Source: Prostheceraeus crozeri (lineage: Eukaryota > Platyhelminthes > Polycladida > Euryleptidae). Taken from it: 64,000 bases of DNA. Location of the stretch: assembly GCA_907163375.1 (NCBI GenBank), contig CAJQUW010001470.1, positions 124,001-188,000 of the forward strand, in the 5' to 3' direction. This document shows positions 55,784 to 64,000 of the stretch, piece by piece (position 1 is the first letter of the stretch; every line of letters starts with the position of its first letter). The position numbers were made by a program, and so were the translations under genes. The notes under the pieces were generated by a model that did not search any database, was not told the origin of the DNA, and worked only from the letters and a program-made list of their open reading frames with translations.

Positions 55784-57350
55784 CTGAGAGAAAAGAGGAA
55801 AAAACGGAAATTGTCAATCTCAAGACATCCGATGAAGAAAGGATATTGATGGCACGTGATTGGACAAAATACGTAAATGAACGCTTTCTGTCCCTTTCCT
55901 CGTGAAATCCTCTTGCTTCCTCCTCTCATATTCATTTCCTTTCCTCAGATGGAATATTTATTTTCTTTCTCCTTTTATTCTTACAAAGTAATTTTATTGC
56001 ACAGAATTGGCGCATGTATGAACGGATGCCCTATTTGCAGATATTGGAATCCACATCCGCACGTGTTAGGATGTTTTGAATTTATGGTGTAAATTGACTG
56101 TAAAGGCTTGCGTGATTTAGGACTGGATTGAACAAGAAAACCTCACAGGATGTTAAAAGGCATAAATAATTGAGCCATTATAAATTTCAGAAAAACAAAT
56201 TCTGTAGAATTATCCATCCCTCGGTTTCGAAAAGAAATTCATTATGACGATTAAAACATGAGCTGAAGACTGGCATTCGGACTCAAGAACATGAACGCGG
56301 TGAGAATGAGCCGAGTATTTCACTACATGATTGGAACCGGCCGACTGCCCGGCCGGCCTGTTTTTCTAGCTAGGCTTACATGTATAGCGACCATTGACGA
56401 CATTCATTCCATGATTTAATTGTCTAGTCAATTAAAAGAATTTCAACATTGTAAGAGCATGAAAGTATAACAATTTATGTAGCAGCTATTAGTTTATGTT
56501 GTCAGAGCAACTGTTGCATCTCAAGAGGAAAATCTGCAAATTTTTTCTTGTTTTTCAGTTTTTGTTGCTTTTTCCGTATTTTCTAGCGTATCTGAACTTT
56601 GTAAGATTTGTGAATTTTTTATAATCTATCTAGCGCAAAATTCATCCATAGCGAAAATAAGTTATCACGCGCATTTCTGCTCAATTTTTTCCATAACTTT
56701 ACATACTGTCAAAGTGCGCATAATTGCAAATTTATCTGATTGGAGATCAACTTGGATAGAAATTGACAAAAATCAGTACCTGTGCATAACTCTTGCTTAT
56801 CCGGAGTACCGACAGACCTTCCGTACACGTGCTATATAGAAGTCTAGACGCCGGCTCGAATAACGGAATTATGACGCCGGCTCGGGAAAACGCCGGAAAA
56901 CTTGGAGTCTCTAAAGTTAGGTGGAAACATCATGTATCCCCGGGAATCGAAGACGTGGCGGTTCCGGTCTTTTGACGCACATTCAAAGGTTTTGAACGAC
57001 GATAATCCTGTGGATCTACAGAGTCTTTCACAAAGAATTGAAATAGATAAACGTAAATTACGTATAGAAAGTCGTTTCCAAATTCAACAAACTTTAAGTG
57101 TTTAGAAAGTTCATGTTTTGAAATTCCTCCTGTGAAAATTTCATGACTATAAATATAGCAGTCGACAGACAAATAATGATTCAATCTTCTGCAATTTATT
57201 TAGAATTCAATTCTCATTTTCATCGCCAACCAGAAAGCGCGACTCATCGCTCTCCAGCATGCATAACTGACAGATGAGAGCAATGCTGTGTAATCGAAAG
57301 ACATCGAATTCATTCATTTCATTTGTTTCCTGTCTCTCAGTAACATACTG
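55784..57350. other. upstream intron or flank of the LRRC74-like gene
   Basis: No exon could be assigned. GACGCCGGCTCG occurs twice at about 56850-56885. An inverted GGCCGG/CCGGCC cluster lies at 56339-56362. Confidence 0.4.
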
Positions 57351-57359
57351 AGGCTTTGA

Positions 57360-57754
57360 GTCAGGCATGCTGAGTCAAGCTGAGGCTTTGATCCGAAGTG
57401 GCCGGCCAATTGCCACTGTGTCGCAATAATTTATAGTCCCTAAAAGTACTATTTACTTTTGGTTGCAAAGAGGCTGTCAGGGCAACTCAATTGCATAAGA
57501 GACAGGCAGGAATACGAACCTAAGACTGGCCGGCAAGGTCTCCTGACTTGAATCAAATTGAGCATGTCTGGTCTATCTTGAAACGGCGAGTTCGTCGACG
57601 AATTTGTCCTGGCAATGATTTGAATCGGTTGGAATCTTTAGTGAGGCAGGAGTGGAATCAGATTCATCAACAGATGATCAGAAATTTGATCGGCAGTATG
57701 CCTAATCGCATCCGAAAGGTCATAGAGCTTAGAGGAGATGAATCTGGCTATTAG
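57360..57754 (+). pseudogene. Tc1-type transposase with internal deletion
   Basis: SQAEALIRSGRPIATVSQ and VPKSTIYFWLQRG are the paired-like HTH of Tc1 proteins. After a gap the sequence resumes at WPARSPDLNQIEHVWSILKR, the third catalytic region of Tc1 transposases, and runs to GDESGY. The whole middle, with the first two catalytic acids, is gone, and a stop lies within the HTH part. Confidence 0.8.
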
Positions 57755-57879
57755 GGAACGCACCCATCAGTCCTTTTAAGGACTAGGCCCGTACTGGGCC
57801 AACATATAACATATATTTAAAATATATATTTAAAAATATTTAATATGATATACATGTAGGAAACAAACATTACTCGATG

Positions 57880-58440
57880 GATGATTAAAATATATGCAGA
57901 AAGACTCTATTCAAAAGGCGGGCAACAATGATATAGCTTTTTTCTTGAGAGAGGAAATATCAACTTTTCCTCCCCCAGCTATGTTGTACAGCCCGAGCGC
58001 ATCGAGGGATGGACAGATAGTTAAGGGAGGAAACGTTGATTTCCTCTCGAAAGAATGTAGCTTTTCATTTTGTGATTTATAATGTCTATTGTGCGTAATT
58101 TAGCTATGGTACAATATGGAAAAAAGAAAGCAACAATGTATCCCGTCATCATCATATCTGTATCTATGCATGTGAAAGATATTTTTGAAATTTCAATCAG
58201 CATATATCTGCTTGTGTATTCATATCATTGCTGCCCGCTTTTTTCCATAGAAGTAGATAATAGTACTTTCTATGGTATTGTTAATTTCTATGCTTTTTTC
58301 CTACATTGCTGCCCAGTTCATTTCAATTACGCAGGATATTATTAACATAGCTTTTTTTGGGCAACAATTTAGGACATTTTCAAGCGCTACAATGTCCTAC
58401 ATTGTTGCCCTTAAAAATCCATGTTGATGTTATATTGTTC
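57880..58440. repeat. MITE-like family X, copy 2
   Basis: 58125-58440 matches 10576-10812. The part before it (57910-58080) contains an inverted pair GAGGAAATATCAAC ... GTTGATTTCCTC. A short TTTCTATGGTATTGTTAATTTC block inside recurs at 60925-60950. Confidence 0.65.
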
Positions 58441-58581
58441 ATTATGAAATTTATGGTGACACCAGGAAATCCATGAATGAGCTAATCCAGGGACTTTATC
58501 GATATCTTGGTAGTCTCTGGCTAATCCATAGAAGTGGATAATAGTACACTAGAATGGAAGTTTGATATCTTGCCTATATAC

Positions 58582-59990
58582 AGGGTGTTTCACTTACTTG
58601 GGCCGCTCTTTGGATGAATATATCTAAGCTTTCCCCTTGTCTTCTGAGACAACAATCATGAAAAACATGACAAAAGTGAGTCATTAATGTAATTCAACAA
58701 TAAAATCAGCAATATTACAAGAGATTTTCGATGTGGCGGCCATTATTTGAGTAACACAGTCGGCACCGCTTCCGAAAAGAATCATAGCACTTTCGCACTT
58801 CACGAATGTCTATTCTGTCTAAGAAATCGGATATCCTTGACTCCAGTTCTTCCAGCGACGTTGGTCTTGGTGCACCGTAGACACTGTTTCGAACACAACC
58901 CCACAGCCAGAAATCATTTATCGTGAGATCAGGGCTGCGCGGAGGCCATTCAAGGAAGGAGCTACCTCGACCGATCCATCGATTGCGGAGTTTGGTATCC
59001 AAAACGGCCCGCGCACGCAATGAGAAATGCGCAGGAGCACCATCTTGCTGAAATATCAGCGCTCTCCTTGGCTGGATGAAGGGAACAACACATTCTTCCA
59101 GTAAAGAGGCGTAGTTTTCAGAATTAACAGTGTCGTGGATCACACGATAGGTCAGTACGTGTTGATGCGAGATCATCACCCAGAAAGTGATTGCTGCTTA
59201 CTTCATGGGCTTTTCCGTCGTCAATCGCGGATTTTCGGAGGCATAATGAAAAGAGTTGTGCAAGTTCACCTGGCCGTTAAGGTGGAAGCTGGCCTCGTCG
59301 CTGAAGACGATGTTGTTGCTCCAACTCGGACGATCTTCTTCGCGCTGAATAATTTGAGAGCAGAAGAAATGTCTCTTTGGATAGTCCGTGTCTTTCAGCT
59401 GCTGAACTGGAGTGAACTTCCATGGTCGAAGACCTTCGCTTTTGAGAATGCGGTTGACCGATGGCAAGGAAACGCCAACCTCGCGAGACACCTGCCGTTG
59501 AGAGCTGCAGGGTTCATCATGGAATGAATTTATCACGGATTGACGCTGTTCATCCGACACACGGCGATGACTTTGATCGGCCCCACTCTTCCTTGGATGA
59601 ACGGATAGGGTCTCTAAAAAACGTTGACGCCATTTGCGTAATGTCCTGACGTGGGGTCCTTCCTTGTTGAATTTTGTGGTGAATTGCCTTAGTGCTTCTT
59701 CACAATTATCAAAAGTTATTGCATACGAGACAACGGTCGCGATCTCTTCATTTGTGAAATCCTCCATCTCGAGTCTTGAAAGTGATGTTGTGCCGTGCTT
59801 TTGTCTTTATGATGAGAGTAGAATCTAACTGAATTTAAAAATTTCATTGTGTTCGTGAAAATCATAGATATCTAACTCCCTCATCATTTCATTCATGACA
59901 GCAACTAATCAAATCAATAATTGCCTTTCAATAGACATGCAGAAACATGATTCAATATTCATTCGAAGAGCGGCCCAAGTAAGTGATGGC
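58582..59990 (-). mobile_element. mariner/IS630-type transposon with both terminal repeats
   Basis: A 31-bp inverted repeat (starting TCACTTACTTGGGCCG) lies at 58590-58620 and 59956-59986, with about two mismatches. The left end continues outward as CAGGGTGTT behind a TA; the right end has lost that part. The element contains one transposase gene. Confidence 0.87.
58715..59767 (-). pseudogene. mariner/IS630-type transposase, one in-frame stop
   Basis: The start is MEDFTNEEIATVVSYA, followed by an HTH region (RTLRKWRQRF; SREVGVSLPSVNRIL). The catalytic motifs are VFSDEASFHLNG, FQQDGAPAHFS and WPPRSPDLTINDFWLWG, again with 37 residues between the second and third Asp. A TAA at 59200-59198 interrupts the gene, and the same frame continues to the natural end (58715). 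All motifs are kept, so this is a young inactive copy. It differs from the copy at 9078-9695 and belongs to another lineage. Confidence 0.9.
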
Positions 59991-60879
59991 ACATGGAAAA
60001 ATCTATGGTTTGTAGATCAGATTCGATCTAAAACATTATGTCATAGTCAAACTATATGCCAAATTGGTTGTGGAAGTTGTTGACAGGATCTTCATGAAGA
60101 GAATTTTAGTGAGATGGTGTTATTCTATCATGTGAAGTAGCCTACTATTCCATGGATTAATATGCTGTGTCTATTTGTGCCAGTCATTCACAACTATTCT
60201 ACAATTTTTCAACACTGGAATACGAATTAAAATTTGGTTCCCAGGGTCATATTGAAAGTGGTCTCTGTAATGGTTGGAAGAACATCTCAAGAATTCACAG
60301 ATTAAATTTCTAATTATTGGATAATTTCTCGGTCAAGCGGTTAAGAGACCTAGTGCTTTTCTGGAATAGACGCACTGAAAGCTTCTTTACCTGCAATCAT
60401 TTCTCAGATAAGTAGAATGTCGCTGGATCTTTTCAATTAATCATTGAATGACTTAGTAAAATAGTCTGATGATATTTTGGCAGCTGATATTCGAAAGCAT
60501 GGGAAAATTTTGAAAATTGTTCAAATGTAAAGAACAGGGGAACCCTTTAAAGTAAAATGAATACCCGACGGTTTATTTCAAGCTGGAGTAATGCATGTTC
60601 TGTAAATCGACATTGCAAGTTGCACATGTGTCTGATTATACTCTTGATAGATTATGGGAGCGATATTTCAAAATGATGAACGTAGAGAACGTTTTAAAGG
60701 ATTTTCTTCTTTGTCATTCTGTCGCCGCAGTATTTTGTAAATTCATTATTGCTTTTGTGTACATGATCTTTGGACAAGGTGCAACAATCCACATCACAAA
60801 TTGACTTGATAATTAAAAATGCCAACCCGAAAACAAGAAAGCCAGCTCGCAAAATTTGCTTTTTGCACCAACTAAGTTC

Positions 60880-61260
60880 CCCCGGAGTGTGCCATAATTT
60901 TCATGCAATTTCCATTCTAGGACTTTCTATGGTATTGTTAATTTCTATGGGCTAATCATATCTTGTTTATGCACTTCTATGATTTTTTTGCACACGAGCT
61001 TACACAGGAAAAGTTAACTTTATGATTCCGTGGGACTGAAAAGTTGACTTTTCCTACCGGCATTTTACATAGAAGAGATATCTTTCCACTCCCAAACAAA
61101 ATGAAAATATCATTGCAGCCCGGCTTTTTTCTATTGAATTTCATATCTAAAACAGGCGGGCAACCATGATGTCATTGTTGTCCGCCTATTTACAGTAGAT
61201 TGAATTTATATCTAAGAAGCGGACTGTGCCATAGCTACATTACGCACAATGTACCGGTAG
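60880..61260. repeat. family-X-related block
   Basis: TTTCTATGGTATTGTTAATTTC, GGCGGGCAACCATGATG and CATTACGCACAATGTACC blocks are shared with 57890-58290, in part in another order. Confidence 0.5.
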
Positions 61261-61424
61261 AGTCGTTGAATTCAAAATTAGATATTGCGGGCAGAAATAT
61301 CAGACAGTCTCAGCTGCTAACGTAGCCTCGTCTTTAAATGATATATTTTAATACCTCAATGGATGATACATTTACATGTACTACACGTAGTCATCCTTTT
61401 CTATTTTTCTTGAAATCAAGGGTG

Positions 61425-61540
61425 CGGCGATTATATTAGAGAGCGGTGATTATCAAAAAGTTGAACTCTCAGTTGCGGCGTTTATTAGAGGGCGTCGTTA
61501 ATTAGAGGGAAAACGGCATATAATTAAGAACGAGATAAAT
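61425..61540. repeat. tandem GCGGCGATTATTAGAG-type units
   Basis: Words of the type GCGG(C/T)G(A/T)TTAT and TTAGAGGGCG recur at least four times with 16-18 base spacing, as in subterminal repeats of some DNA transposons. Confidence 0.6.
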
Positions 61541-64000
61541 AGAGGTACAAAACCTTCAATTCACTTTTGAAACGCAATCATGAAAATCATAACTGATAAA
61601 ATCAGATAGTCACTTATTTGTCCGATAAAATAACAAAAATTGTCTGCCAAATCAATGTGATACTTTGAGGAAGTCGCACACAGCTTAATATATGATAAAT
61701 AAAATGATGCATCCATTTTCAGAGGAATAAGCATTTTCATGAATTTTCAGAGAAATAAACATGGATCTCGAATATTGAGGATTACAAGGTACAACAGAGT
61801 ATAAATCGGATTGTGAGCTTCGGTTAAAAGGTTGTACTGCTAAAACATTGCACGATAGTGACCGAAGAAGAGCTCCTTGTGAAGAATGCTTTCAAGATGC
61901 AGCGTCTGAAGTCCGCGAGAAGACAGAATTCTTTCTTTCCTTGGGCATGCAGTCTACAGTACATAATAAATCTGTTTAACTTCTCTGTTTGACCTTCTAT
62001 TGATGATGACTTGCAACTTTCTTGTGATTGATTTCCATTCCATTAAATAGACGCTTTAATATTATTTATATACAAATAAGAACGCTTCGCGTCTCGTGTT
62101 TCTAAGAACATAGACAATTCGTTCAATTATGGTGGATGCATTGCAAGCTATGCAGCAATAAACATTTCTGCCCTTAAAAATGATGATATAATCCTATTAA
62201 TCACGACAGAATTCACATTATCGAAGCATAAATCCTACTGTTTGGAACAGAATTCCAAATAATACTATGACGTGCGGTAGACATTTGCATGGTACATTAT
62301 ACAACATGTTCCGCAAAGAAATTCCTGGGCGCACTTACTTTGTCTCCTTGAGTGTAGTGTAATCTAAGTTTTCAAATTTTGATCTGTTAAGTAAGAAATC
62401 ACTAAACTTTTCCAAGCAGTCCCCCAATCCACTGCGTCATCTGAAATACAGTTTTAATGGCGTCTTGTGCTGGATTGGAATTTAGCCATTCTTAATGAAT
62501 GGTAAATCAGCAAGAAAAAAAGCCAGCGTCTCCAGTCATCTAGAAGAATTCATAGATTGACAACTCCATTAATCACCATTAGCAGATTAAAGATGCCGGT
62601 TTCACTGGGGAATGCACTTGCGGAATTACAATTTTCATACTTATCCTTGTTGTTCCAAAGCTTATAGTATGATACTCAAAGTATCTAGTTATGGATGTAT
62701 ATTGGTAGGACGCATTTGGTGTTTAGCCTCAATTTGCATTCAGATAAGTAACCCATGATCTCGACAAAGTTAAATGCAATTCAGTTTTAACACGTTGAGT
62801 CAGTTGGAGCACCGATTAGCTGGACAACCCAAGAGTACTATAAATTAACAATTTAATTAAATGAAATAAACGACAGATCAAATTGCCACACAAAAGATGT
62901 ACGGTTGGTACGATTTGTACCTACGAACCCAGGTTAACTAGAGATGTGACAGTGATTAATGGTGGCAACCTTGCACTCCTTTAGATCATCTGAAAGAAAT
63001 AGCAACTTTTTAAGTAAATTCCAAAGTCGATATATCCATATAAAATTTTAAAAAAGTAATTCAATTGTCTGACGCACTTTAAGGAAACTGAAGCATTGAA
63101 TACTATAAGAACAGTCAACCTTCGCGTATATAGTTGACAAACTGGAGGGATACTACTTTGGGTATAGCAAAACAGTTAACTCACGGTGGGTTTGAGTTCG
63201 ATTATCACTTTGACAATTCTCCAGAAAAACTGTTTGCACTTTCTGAACATATTAAGTCTTGGTTTTTCAAAAATGTAAATCTGAAAAAGTTCATCTAGTT
63301 ATCTTCGAGCAAAATCAAATTTTGAATTTCGCAAGTACCGAATCTTACGCAGCATGAAAAAAATGTTTTCCTACATTTCAAAAACAAAAGCTCTCCATAC
63401 AAACTGATAGCATTTCCGGGTCTTCTAACGCTTTTTAAGCCGTAGAATGACGACACTGTGACTATCTATCGAGCCCCTTTGAAATAATTTGAATTTTGAA
63501 CTTATTAAGTAATATGAATAAGTATGGATCTTGAAAATTTTAAACATAAGTTTCTTTTGCCGAATGGAATTCATTGTATGGTGTTGCAGCGTATATGTTC
63601 ACTCTTCAAGTCTCAATAGTTCGTGCACTTTCTTTGCCTTTATCTCATGTTTCTGAGCTCAATTAGTATTTTTCTCTAATACGGTATATTAAGTGAGAAG
63701 GGTCAGTCTCAAAACTTCTACAATTAACGATTCATTTACATAATATGTGCGATCAATCAGCATTGAAAACGATTGATTATTTAACTCCCACAAATTACAT
63801 GTCCCAGTCCCATACGAACAGCCAAATCATTAAAAAACTTAGTAGAAACAGAAACCAATCTGAAATCAACTTTGATATCGAGAAATAATAAATTGATTTT
63901 CGGAGTATTCCGAGATGATACTGATGGATCTCGAGATTAAAATCAATAGCGTTGTAAACCCGTTGTGATTTGCATTTATGTGAAAAGTTGACGAAGGATT

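Larger units (their letters stand above)
59991..64000. other. non-coding right flank
   Basis: It holds family-X-related blocks at 60880-61260 and a tandem repeat at 61425-61540. From 61550 to the end it is AT-rich with no ORF or transposon end that I recognise. Confidence 0.45.

Overview
This is eukaryotic (animal) DNA. It shows a 38-kb spliced gene with GT-AG and GC-AG introns, several classes of nested transposons, LINE fragments with (ATT)n tails, tRNA-headed SINEs, and at the left edge an integrated virus-like DNA element. I cannot name the species. The repeat mix suggests an invertebrate, probably marine, but that is only an impression.

Region 1 (1-7910) is the inner part of a Polinton/Maverick- or adintovirus-like element that runs off the left edge. 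It encodes an adenain-type protease, a major capsid protein, a basic core-like protein, a Polinton-type DDE integrase, a Cys-rich small protein, a conserved structural-type protein, an FtsK/HerA-type packaging ATPase, a second basic protein with an amphipathic tail, a membrane-anchored RING protein, a DEDD-exonuclease-like ORF, a second RING-like ORF and a 5' gene whose ATG is separated from its body by a 67-nt intron. All these lie leftward behind a TATA box at 7901-7910. Converging on them from the left is the end of an ORF that reads like the C-terminal repeat of TATA-binding protein. The frames are open and tightly packed. No DNA polymerase B or penton is visible; both may lie to the left.

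Region 2 (7961-17400) is repeat-rich: a 487-bp-spaced duplication with G-runs, a broken mariner-type transposase, a hAT-type MITE copy, a second MITE-like family, and a foldback element split by a 5'-truncated LINE.

Region 3 (17400-55783, minus strand) is a host gene that I assemble from eleven exons with fully compatible phases. The product is a leucine-rich-repeat protein with two C-terminal EF-hands, of the LRRC74A/B type; its 5' end lies upstream of 55783. Its introns carry most of the mobile DNA. The largest insertion (23194-30952) is a hAT MITE with an 8-bp target duplication. It is split by a 7.25-kb element with 501-bp inverted repeats encoding a decayed zinc-finger DDE-like transposase, which I cannot assign to a superfamily (it recalls RAG1/Transib in motif order). 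That element in turn holds a smaller hAT copy and a TTAA-flanked insertion. Other introns hold foldbacks, Harbinger and Tigger/pogo remnants and LINE tails.

Region 4 (55784-64000) has an internally deleted Tc1 element, a nearly complete mariner-type element with one in-frame stop, and MITE-like repeats; the rest shows nothing I recognise.
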